Positions 18,967-28,600 of a stretch of DNA of 64,000 nt are shown piece after piece. The DNA is from Chaetoceros tenuissimus (lineage: Eukaryota; Bacillariophyta; Thalassiosirophyceae; Chaetocerotales; Chaetocerotaceae): NCBI GenBank assembly GCA_021927905.1, contig BLLK01000078.1, positions 1 through 64,000 of the forward strand, in the 5' to 3' direction. The notes under the pieces are model-generated. The model had not been told where the DNA came from, ran no database searches, and saw only the letters and a program-made list of their open reading frames with translations. The position numbers and the translations under genes were made by a program. Numbering within the stretch: position 1 is the first letter of the stretch; each line of letters opens with the position of its first letter.

Positions 18967-21294
18967 CTAGTTGTCGTTGTTGCTATTTTCATTTGCTGTT
19001 TTCTGCCTTTTGCGAGATACTGTCCCCTGTACGCTTCCAAGGTGCTTCCAATACTGGTTCATGTTCAAGCCCAATCCTTCTCTCTCTTCGTCGAGGACAC
19101 GGGCTGCTTCTTCCTGAGACATTTTGCGCTCATCTTGTACCTGCTTCAAGCGAACGTAGATTTTCTTGATTCTTGACCAATTATTATTCGCTGCGGAGTT
19201 TTTGAAGTATCCCTTTGCATCGAGATCGGGATGAAGATGTTCTTCACGCTTGGCAACAAGGTTGAACACACTTCTATATTGATTTGCAGTCAAACAAAGC
19301 GGTTCAGTTGCTGTTTGCTCTTCCTCTCTTTCACTCGAGTCACCATTCCCTCTTTCTGATAAATGGCCTAAAATCATGGTTCTCGCTGCATCATGTTCCT
19401 GCTGATATTAAGTAAAATGTCTTTAGAGGAAGGTGTTTTTGTCTAAAAATAAAAATAGAAGACGTTTGCTTACCACATTTTGTGCTGTTCCTCCTCGCTG
19501 CTGATTTTCAAGCAAACCCAAGAGTAACATCTCCACACGTCCAAGTCTAGCACCTAACACTTCCATTACTTCATCTGATGCAGGCACTTCTTCCAATGGA
19601 ACAGCAGGTCGCTGACTAGGAAACCCTCCTTCAAGCATCCTCGCGGACCAGGCATCATAAGCCTCTTCCTCCTGAGTATTTGGGTTTTTGAAGGTAAGTG
19701 AACGAAGAAAGAAGACTACTTCGTTTCTCGGATGGTGTTTCAACCAATAAACACCATCTTGAAGAATGATTTTTGCCCAAAAAGGCAAAACATCATCAAG
19801 AAGCGTCTTGATTGCAGGTCCTTTGTCGCCCTCTGGTGACTGCTGCTCATTTTTCCATCTTCTATGCTCACTAAACACTGTTTCTACAATTACAGGATCG
19901 CTCCATTGCAGACCTGCTGGAGCTGGGAAATTGGCTCTTCTGGGGCCATTCCCATACTTTCTTTCCTGATTCGCTCCTGCTAAGAGCCTCATGAGGGCAA
20001 GAGGGAGCTGAGAACGGTACCTCATGTCGCTTGTATTATTCTTCGTGCCTGCAAGGGCATCCGTTTCGTTGATAGTCAAGCCGTTCGACGTAGCGTACTC
20101 GATACCTGCTTTTTTAAAATGGGTCTCTTTCTCCCATCTTGGGACCCCAGCCTTATCAAAAGCAAGTCCAGTCAATTTGGCAGTGGTTCTTCTGTTGCTG
20201 GGGAAGCATTTAAACATTCTCAAAGAAGAATTGACATGTTTTTCTTCTTCATCTTCTTCTTCCACAACAGTCTCCTCCTCATATGGCTCATCATCTTCCT
20301 GAAGGTAATCATTTAAAATAAGAAAATCATCTTCTTCCTCTTCTTCACCTTCTATATTTTTACAATGTAAATTTGGTCCAATATTCGCATCATTAAGTTG
20401 CACCATCATTGACATGGCGAGCAACGAAACGAAGCACATTTCGTATCGGATCGATCTGAACCCCCCAGTTACTTCAATACGACGTTCGGTCATTGAATCC
20501 TCTACTCTCCCTTTCTTCTTTTGATCCAACTCTGTAGAAATGATGCAAAGAGCCGGATGAGTTCTGATTACAAATTCTTCATCGTCGGAAGGAAAAAAGT
20601 CTGGATTCTTATTGACAATCGTCAACTTTCCAAGGGTAACGCATTGTGTCGAGCAGTGACGGATGAGGCATGAGAACATGGTCAATATTTTTGGTACGTA
20701 AGTTTTCCATTTTTGATCACATGAAAGGGAACTCTTGATTACTTTGGAGATTTCATCAGGTGACACAATTGAAGTTGAGAGCTTCTTTTGTTGGACATCG
20801 AATCCTTTTCGCTCAAGCTTTGCCAATTTATTTGCTTGCTTCAAGTTACACGTTTTTAAATTCGACTGGATAAGAGGATTTTCGCGATACAAATCATTTC
20901 TTGAGATTGGTTTTGCCTCAGATTTGGCAAGATAGAACAGCATATACATAAATTTTAATGCCGAGCGAGCGTTGTGTCGTCCTTCTTTTGTAATTTTTTG
21001 TGTAAAGAAGGTTTCAGCTGCTTTTTGACTAAAATATTTACCATCTTCTAGATCCAACTTTGCTCTCTGCCTAACTCTTTCTTTATCAATCCAAGTTTTG
21101 TAGGTATTGTAGCAGCTTACATATTGTGGATTACTAAGCCAGCCAAACTTTGTTTTGGATATTTCCCTTTCATACATTTGACCAGCTAAAGCTTCATTTT
21201 CAAGCCTTTTTTCTGGAGAATTGATGAATGGATCATCCATGTTATTATTTCTAATCTCTCTAGGAGGAGACTGTATATTTTGTGAATCTACCAT
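18967..21294 (-). CDS. Crypton/Ndc10-like tyrosine-recombinase protein, two exons
   Basis: Exon 1 (21294-19474) and exon 2 (19401-18967) join over a 72 bp GTAAGC...CAG intron with a NAGNAG acceptor, giving 751 residues. Residues 55-130 look like a helical core-binding domain. After an acidic Glu/Asp-rich insert (about 315-350) comes THFKKAGIEYATSNGL (H392) and then DMRYRSQLPLALMRLLAG (Y426). The order H-x2-[KR], Y, then LP-x2-[LF]-MR-x-[LM]-AG matches what I know of Crypton and Ndc10 domain-II proteins, where the Tyr is the nucleophile. The histidine motif has Lys where Arg is usual, and the first catalytic Arg is not obvious, so activity is uncertain. Exon 2 ends with a helical Arg/Glu-rich segment that may be a DNA-binding tail. 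Family assignment is tentative. Confidence 0.5.
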
Positions 21295-21499
21295 ACTGTT
21301 GAAGTTTGAATGAAAGGTATGTTTACTTTTTATTTATGTGTATTAGTCTTGTACAAATTTTGTTGGTTATTATTGCGCGTCAAAAGGGTTTTCAATTTTA
21401 GATAGGATTCCATCTACCTATGTTCGTGGTAGAGGGTATATATACATAGGTTATGGGTCTTAACTACATATCTCGCATCTTTATCCTCGACGTCACAAA

Positions 21500-21578
21500 A
21501 GGCAAGATGGTGAAAACCTTACATGACATGGTTACTTTTAACGGCTGTACTGGTTCGTGCTGAACTATTTCAACATCC
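21500..21578 (-). repeat. Inner inverted repeat, right arm
   Basis: Reverse complement of 13859-13937 over 79 bp. It lies about 200 bp upstream of the Crypton-like start codon, so it may also hold promoter sequence for that gene. Confidence 0.85.
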
Positions 21579-22515
21579 CTTTGGAGCATCAAATTTGCGA
21601 TAATTTAGGAAAAATATTTGCAAATTTGAAAAATCGTAATTTAGACACAAATTTGACAAAATTTCAATCACTCTAGTTTCAATCCAATTTTTTGGCGATT
21701 GGAAGGAAAACAACGAAAGAACATCTATTTTTCAACCTTAGCAATAAACCCCATTGCAAATCGATTCTTGGATATATGTAAAATGAAGTTATTTTTTAGA
21801 TAAAACTACATGAACAAGTTTTTGAGAGCAATACAGGTTGCAAAAGTCATACAAGATTGGGAGGGAAATCGCTGATTTTGTAATATGGTGTATTTTATGT
21901 GTTTCAGCCCAATTTGAAAAATTCCAAGGGGTTTAGTGTAATCTTTGTCTTGTATACACTTATTCTCAATGTAATATGGCTTGAAAAGAGTCTCCATAGG
22001 ATTGTTTAGATGAGAAAAAGGGGCCTCAAAGTCTCATATTTCCTTGATTTTGAAGGTTTTAGCACCTTCTGAAGGTACTCTAAACTGTCAAACAGAGAAA
22101 TTAGCATGTGCAGACATTTACTATATACATATTAGATTCATGCTATAATACCGCTTTTTTGACAAGGCAAAAAAATCGGATTGTTAGTTTTCCAATTGGA
22201 AATCGTATCGTGAGCGAAAAGCAGTAGTGTGGTGTCCTTACAGTGATGTCAGTTAGTTGGTACAGTGTAGAAAATACGATACAAACTAATAGGAAGTAGG
22301 TAATGCAGCGATATGATTGGCTCTTGATTTATTTGTATACTACGTAATACGTAGGTACAGAACATATGTTTCTGTTGGTAGTGTGAAAACACGGAACGGA
22401 GGATGGAGGATGGAGGATGGATGGACGCGATAATCGGGGTAAAGGATCGGACAACAATCCGATAATAAAGGTAAATAAAAAATGTTTTATACGAGTGCAT
22501 TGTATAATTGACCTC
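21579..22515. other. Subterminal region of the MULE-like element, no gene
   Basis: About 940 bp of AT-rich sequence. It contains a small GGATGGA-type tandem (22397-22425, about four units) and a palindrome TACGTAATACGTA near 22343. Frames of 63-104 codons on the minus strand overlap one another and show no domain. Confidence 0.5.
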
Positions 22516-22609
22516 TGTGGTATGTTTCTCACGTAGAAAATATCTACAGAATTGGGTTGGCACTGACCCAATTCACCTAAAAAACCTGCAAAATCCGTAC
22601 GAGGGATAT
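22516..22609 (-). repeat. Right terminal inverted repeat of the MULE-like element
   Basis: Reverse complement aligns with 12460-12570: ATATCCCTCGTACG at the tip, AATTGGGTCAGTGCC with its ACCCAATT partner inside, and CTACGTGAGAAACATACCAC at the inner end. It has one copy of the palindromic motif where the left arm has two. The 22610-22857 stretch beyond it shows no gene. Confidence 0.65.
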
Positions 22610-22857
22610 CGAAAGATACTGTACTTTCAGTGACCTGAGTACGTGTCCACTGCTATAAGTACCTAAAATATCTTTTGAGTCTATCAAAACTGAAAAGCTC
22701 TAACAAAGATATTGATTCAAGTAAATGATTGAAAGTAGTATTGTTTAAAAAGTAAAGTATTCACTCTTGATGTGGAAAAGATACTCAAGAAGTGTTCAGG
22801 TTCTCAAAATCTATTTCTGATATACATGAGTTTATCAATAATTAGTAGATCATCAAC

Positions 22858-23155
22858 CTATAACCATACCTTTCGAGCCTTTTCAAGCTGTCTTAGTATG
22901 GCATGACTATTGTCATTGTCATCTGATAATATACGCCCAAGATATCTAAATGTACATACCCTTTCAATCTCCTCTCCTGCTACCATGAGATTGACAGCAA
23001 GAGCTTCTGCTTGTCTCTGAGCACAAAAATGGCGATGCATCTTCTCAGTATATTTCTGACACTCTTTTGACAATTTGCAGTCTTCACAAAGAAGCCACAT
23101 GAGTTGCATCGCGGCAATTGTCCTTCTTCTTTGATCATAATACTTTCTTCAATAT
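22858..23155 (-). pseudogene. LINE (non-LTR retrotransposon) C-terminal fragment
   Basis: On the minus strand, TFRYLGRILSDDNDN followed by ILRQLEKARKVW is the conserved region just after the reverse-transcriptase domain of many LINE ORF2 proteins. Upstream, EEGQLPRCNSCGF matches the Cys-containing segment that usually accompanies it, but it sits in a different frame (shift around 23090), so the copy is decayed. It is cut off at 23155 by the start of a copia LTR. Only about 100 residues of a protein normally longer than 900 remain. Confidence 0.65.
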
Positions 23156-23333
23156 TGTTAATAACGCCAGCTCCAACTGGCTAGCAACCTAGCCGCATAC
23201 ATGGCAAGCTATTTACCGATTACTCAAGATTCAGCATTTCCGTTGCTCTCTTGATCTCATCTGTTTAACTAGTTCATTTATTTCGCTAATTACTTAGTAG
23301 CAATTACCTCAACAAATTCACTAGTCTACAACA
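23156..23333 (+). repeat. 5' LTR of copia fossil 1
   Basis: 178 bp, TGTTAATAACGCCAGC ... GTCTACAACA, matching 28434-28600 at roughly 93-95 percent by eye. Confidence 0.88.
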
Positions 23334-23351
23334 TAAGTAATTGCGAGAATA

Positions 23352-24674
23352 ATGCCGAACGAAGGCACAAAAGCAGTTGACTACTGCACAATCTTTCCAA
23401 ACACACTAGAAAATGGAAAATTGATTCCAATCCGTGGAAAACCAAACTTCAACCAACTCACCGACCTCCGAAAACTTCTTGTTCAAAACGCTGCTACTAT
23501 CCACACAACACTTGGTGGAGGACAACATGGCTATTCAGGTCTAGTAGTATCCCCAGCCGACTACGCGCTTCTCAGTAATGTCCCGTTTCAAATGCCAGGA
23601 TTACCACCAGTGGATCCTGTGTACCCTCCAGGTGCAACCCAACACCAAATTTCTGCTGCAGACAGAGTACATACGGAACAATGGCGAAGATACAACGAAG
23701 CTGTTGCAGTAGAACAAGCATTAAAAAAGCAATTGACAGAAATTATCGACAGGACTTATCTAAATCAGAGATTAAATAATATTACAGGTGTACTACAAGG
23801 CCCACTACATGACACCATGACTTGGTTACTACAAACATATGGCCAGGTAAAATATTCCACAGTTGTTGAGGAGCAAGCTGCACTTGCAAAATACCCAGTC
23901 CAAGTCCATACCACGCTCACTGATTTTTTTACAAAAATTGATGAGCATGTTCCTCGTGCTACGGCTGCAGGAGTCCCATTGACCGAATTTCAAGTTATTG
24001 CAATCGCCAAACAAGCTATTCAGAAAAATACAAGTTTTCAGCAGGCTGTTATGGCTTGGAATGCAAGACAGCAGCAACCGACCTGGATTGCCTTCAAGCA
24101 ATTTTTTTTGCAACAGCAAAATGATTTGGAACAAGTACTAGAGGATGCACCAGCAGGACAAATGTTCCACACTCCTACCGCTGATGATCATCAACTAATG
24201 ATGCAACTCATGAACATGCTCCTTGAACAGCATCAAACTCCACCAGCACCTGCTCCAGCTCCACCAGCACCTGCTCCACCAGCACCTGCTCCAGCTCCAC
24301 CAGCACCTGCTCCAGCTCCAGCTCCACCAGTACAAGATTATTCTGCTTTCCATGCTGCACAAGCAGCAGAGATCCAACAGCTTCGTGCAGCTATCGATGT
24401 ATTGCAGGCAAATGTACGTCGTCCTCGTAGACCTCCACAGCCTATGACTGGACCAAGACAAGGCCAACCAAGTCGACCAATCCCTGCTCACTTCAATAAA
24501 TACTGCTACACTGGCCAACCAAGTCGACCAATCCCTGCTCACTTCAATAAATACTGCTACACTCACGGACGCTGCAATCATGATTCCCCAGGATGCAGAA
24601 ACAAATGTCCAGGCCACAAGGATGAAGCAACCATGGCAAATAAAATGGGTGGAAGTACGTTTGGATGCTCTTGA
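23352..24674 (+). CDS. Gag region of copia fossil 1
   Basis: The frame starts MPNEGTKAVDY 18 bp after the LTR and encodes about 440 residues. It has a helical capsid-like part, a Pro/Ala repeat (PAPAPPAPAP type, about residues 297-325), and a C-terminal zinc-knuckle-like segment HGRCNHDSPGCRNKCPGHK followed by MGGSTFGC. That tail is typical of CoDi-type and related copia gags. The 17 residues GQPSRPIPAHFNKYCYT occur twice in tandem just before the knuckle, a local 51 bp duplication. Gag would form the particle that packages the element RNA. Confidence 0.8.
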   Translation: MPNEGTKAVDYCTIFPNTLENGKLIPIRGKPNFNQLTDLRKLLVQNAATIHTTLGGGQHGYSGLVVSPADYALLSNVPFQMPGLPPVDPVYPPGATQHQISAADRVHTEQWRRYNEAVAVEQALKKQLTEIIDRTYLNQRLNNITGVLQGPLHDTMTWLLQTYGQVKYSTVVEEQAALAKYPVQVHTTLTDFFTKIDEHVPRATAAGVPLTEFQVIAIAKQAIQKNTSFQQAVMAWNARQQQPTWIAFKQFFLQQQNDLEQVLEDAPAGQMFHTPTADDHQLMMQLMNMLLEQHQTPPAPAPAPPAPAPPAPAPAPPAPAPAPAPPVQDYSAFHAAQAAEIQQLRAAIDVLQANVRRPRRPPQPMTGPRQGQPSRPIPAHFNKYCYTGQPSRPIPAHFNKYCYTHGRCNHDSPGCRNKCPGHKDEATMANKMGGSTFGCS

Positions 24675-24699
24675 CGAGGTGGGACCGGAATAATCATTA

Positions 24700-27600
24700 C
24701 TGATAAAATAAATAATATTAATCCTGTAGTCCCACCCTCAATCTTCCAAGAAACTGATGTAATGAAAGCAGACTCTGGTGCATCTGGCACATACCTGATG
24801 GAGACACATGCGGAAAAATTACACAATTTACAGCAAACCACAAATGGTCCAGCAGTCGGAACTCCAACAGGTATCCGCATTGAACCAAATCAAAATGGCA
24901 ATCTCCCCTTTGACGGTCTCTCCGAGGAAGCAAAGCAAGCCCATGTTTTTCCAGAACTTGCGAGTGCATCGCTTTTATCAATGGGACAACTGTGTGACGA
25001 TGATTGTACGGCTGTATTTACCAAAAATGATTTACAAATTTTCAAAAATGGAAAATTACTAATTAAAGGAATACAAAATAGAAAGGATGGACTGTGGGAT
25101 GTTCCATTTGATCAGTCAAAGCTTCTCCAAACCCAACCATCTGCGAATGTTTTAATAGATCTCCAACAATCAAAAAAGGAACTCGCATCATTTTATCATG
25201 GAGTACTTGGTGGCCCAGTAAAAACAACCTTTTTAAATGCGCTACGCAAAGGATTCTTCGTAAACTGGCCAGGCTTAACCACCAAATTGATCTCAAAACA
25301 TCTTGATCCAAAAATCTACACAGCCAAAGGTCATATAGCACAAGAAAAACAAGGACTCAGATCGACTTCACAAAATGATACTGAATTTTTCCCAGAACAA
25401 GAGACGGAAAGAACTCACGAGTGTTTCGTCACTATTAAAAAATTCGACGAATTGAATGGAAAATCATATTCCGATCTTACTGGTCGATTCCCTGTTCCTT
25501 CCAGCTGTGGCAATGAATATATTTTGGTAGTCTACGACTATGATGCGAATGCTATTCTTGCCGAAGCAATTCCGGACCGACAAGCTGCAACCATCCGTGA
25601 CGCCACTATCAAGATGTTAGACAAATTGAAAACTGGAGGCTTTACTCCAAAGCTGCACATATTGGATAACGAATGCAGTGCCCTGCTCAAGGCTGCTTTT
25701 CACAAACACAAAATTAAATTTCAATTGGTACCACCACATCAGAAAAGACATAATGCAGCCGAGCGTGCGATTCAAACATTTAAAAATCATTTCATCATGA
25801 TTCTCTGCTTGGTCGATCCTGATTTCCCCTTATCTGAATGGGATCGTCTCCTTCCTCAGACTCTCCTTAGTCTAAACCATTTGCGAGCAGCCAGAGTTAA
25901 TCCAAAATTATCAGCCTATGCTGCACTCGAAGGAATATATGATTTTAACAAATCTCCATTAGCTCCCCTTGGAACCAAGCTTGTATACCATGTCAAGCCT
26001 GATCAACGATCCACCTTTGGCACAAAAGGCAAAGAAGCGTGGTACGTCGGACCTGCTCCAGACCACTACCGTTGTGTTACTATTTTTATACCTGAAACAC
26101 AACGTGAGATTCAAGTTGATACTGTCCAGTATTTTCTGAATAGGGTGCCCATCCCGTCGTCCAAAGAGTCCTTGCTTCTAAAATCAGCCCTTGATATGCT
26201 CAAACTCCTGAAGGATCCGACACCAGCTATGCCTGCTCTTGATTACTCCCAGCTCACTACTGCCGCAGTGACAAAACTTGCAGAACTATTGCACCGTGCA
26301 GCAAAACAACTGAAAGTGCACATTCCTCTTGAAACTGTTCCCACAGAGAACGTTCCAACTCAATCCACCCCCGACAAGAGGGTCAAACCATCATCCCCTG
26401 CACAAGTTCTGAGGGTGGTGTCACCAACCCCACTTACACAGGAGGGTTCAACTCAACATCTGGCACAAGTTCCGAGGGTGGAGTCTCGACGTTCTCCACG
26501 GCCATCTGTTAGTCCAACACAACAGCCAACACCAATTCCCATTACACAAGATGACGATTACACTCCATCTCAGCGCCTGCATCGCTACAACACCAGAAAC
26601 AAATTTTCCAGGCAAAATGCACTTGTCCATCTCCTTCAGCAACAACCAGCTGAACCATCTGATATGTTTTTTATGCCAACAGTACACCATATTTTCAATG
26701 AAATTACTGGAAAAAAGGAAACATTGGACACACTCCTTGCTGGAAAATTTCATGACATCTGGAATCGATCTCTTTCCAATGAGTTAGGTCGCCTCACTGA
26801 AGGTATCCATGACATAAAAGGTACACAGACAATGGTTTTCATACACAAAGATCAAGTCCCAATCGGAAGAATAGCAACCTATCTCAATCCTGTATGTGAT
26901 TACAGACCCAAAAAGGATGCTCCACATTGAGTTCGATTAATAGTGGGTGGAGATAAATTACCATACCCCTTTGATGCAAGTTCTCCAGCAGCAGGGTTGA
27001 CAGATGCCAAATTAATTTTCAACAGTACAATTTCCACCGACAATGCAAGATTCATGTCTATCAATATTAAAGATTGTTTCCTAAATAATCCTATGCAACG
27101 ATATGAATATGCACGAATTCCGGTATGATGGATTCCTGAAGACATCATGGAAAAATACAATTTGGCAGAAAAAATTTACAACAGTTATGTCTATGTTGAA
27201 ATTTGTAAGGGAATGTATAGATTAAAGCAAGCTGCACATATTGCATATGACAGGCTGGTCAAATATTTACATCCGCATGGATATGCTCCCTCCAGAACCA
27301 ACCAGGTTTCTGGAAACACAAATCCAAGAAGGTGTACTTTGCTTTATGTGTGGATGATTTCGGTGTAAAATATACCTGTAAAAAACAAGTGCAACATCTG
27401 CTGGACGTGTTACAGCAATAGTATCGGATTCAATATGACTGGTCGGGACATGAGTTTCTTGGGCTAACGTTAGACTGGCATTACGACGAAGGCTATGTCG
27501 ACCTGTGGATGAAGGGATACATCAATCATGTTTGTCACAAGTTCCAACACCCAGATCCAAAGCAACCCCAACACTGTCCACACCCATGTCGAGAAATTCG

Positions 27601-28290
27601 ATATGGTGCAAAAATTCAATATGCTGACGCACCAGATGAAAGTCCTGTGCTATCCAAAGCTGCAACGCGAGAAATACAAGCTATCGTTGGATCATTATTA
27701 TACTACGCTCGAGCCATCGATTCCACTTTACTTCCAGCATTAAATACATTGTCTTATCAACAATCCAAACCAACAGAAACTACCAAAAAATTAGCCATGC
27801 AATTATTGGACTATGTGGCAACATATCCTGATGCTGTATTTTGATTCAAACGTAGTGACATGATTCTATTTATCCACTCCGATGCCACTTACCTCGTGCT
27901 TCCGAAAGCACGCAGTCGAATAGCTGGATATTATTTTTTAAGCAACAATGTACCAGATGGTGAGGACCCACCACTTAACGGTGCTGTCCTCGTCGAATGC
28001 AAAAAACTTGATCCAGTTGCGAGCTCCTCTGCCAAGTCTGAAACAGGTGGATTGTATAGCAATGCACAGAATGGTGTACCAATGCGAAACAATCTTGAAT
28101 TTTTGGACCACCCTCAACCCATCGACAAGCACCTTTAGTCACAGACAATGCTTCTTCTCATGGCCTCCTAACAAAACTCAAGAAGCAAAAGCATGGGACA
28201 TGAGATACCATTGGCTTGAAGATAGAATTCAACAAAAGCAGTTCAGTTCAAACTGATTTGAAGAAAGGGTATCGAAAATTTAGCTGATTA
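24700..28290 (+). pseudogene. Pol region of copia fossil 1 (broken)
   Basis: Domains in order: an aspartic protease with ADSGASGTYL near 24770; an integrase core around 25440-25830 (SDLTGRFPVP, LDNECSALL, AAERAIQTFKN); reverse-transcriptase pieces around 26930-27480; and RNase H pieces around 27860-28250. The region is interrupted several times and cannot give a working polyprotein. It is described only as a fossil. Confidence 0.8.
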
Positions 28291-28433
28291 TTTTACAAAA
28301 CATCACCATCCAGCAGTGCACCAGAAGATGAGATACAAATATTTGCAACGAATCAATGCAATGATTGACCAGCAATGGCCTTCAATCTGTGAACAACTTC
28401 CACATACGCGCCTAGGGAGGGTGTGTTATAAAC

Positions 28434-28600
28434 GCCAGCTCCAACTGGCTAGCAACCTAGCCGCATACATGGCAAGCTATTTACCAATTACTCATGATTC
28501 AGCATTTCTGCTCTCTCTTGATCTCATCTGTTTAACTAGTTCATTTATTTCGCTAATTACTTAGTAGCAATTACCTCAACAAATTCACTAGTCTACAACA
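28434..28600 (+). repeat. 3' LTR of copia fossil 1
   Basis: 167 bp, TGTTATAAACGCCAGC ... GTCTACAACA, shorter than the 5' LTR by small indels. Confidence 0.88.

Larger units (their letters stand above)
12460..22609. mobile_element. Large MULE-like DNA transposon (about 10.1 kb)
   Basis: Inverted repeats at 12460-12570 and 22516-22609 begin ATATCCC[C/T]CGTACG, carry a palindromic GGGTCAG...GACCCAATT motif, and share TTTTCTACGT[A/G]AGAAACATACCACA. A second, perfect 79 bp inverted repeat lies further in (13859-13937 and 21500-21578). Between them are a MULE transposase gene on the plus strand, a 192-codon orphan frame on the plus strand, and a Crypton/Ndc10-like gene on the minus strand. I see no convincing target-site duplication (left flank CTAATTACT, right flank TCGAAAGAT). 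Either the element is old or the outer boundary is not exact. The extra genes could be captured cargo or nested insertions. Confidence 0.65.
23156..28600 (+). mobile_element. Copia LTR retrotransposon fossil (about 5.4 kb)
   Basis: LTRs at 23156-23333 and 28434-28600 start TGTTA and end CTACAACA; they differ by several substitutions and short indels. A purine tract CTAGGGAGGGTG precedes the 3' LTR. Between them are a gag frame and a pol region with protease, integrase, reverse transcriptase and RNase H in copia order. The pol region is broken several times, so this is an inactive fossil of moderate age. No target duplication is visible: the left flank is a LINE scrap and the right flank another copia relic, suggesting recombination after insertion. 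Confidence 0.88.

Noticed and set aside
20024-20935. Plus-strand frames opposite the Crypton-like gene
   Set aside because: Antisense shadows of a well-composed exon; the Ser runs mirror the Glu/Asp-rich insert.
24195-24617. 140-codon minus-strand frame with Trp/Ser repeats
   Set aside because: It is the antisense shadow of the Pro/Ala repeat in the copia gag.
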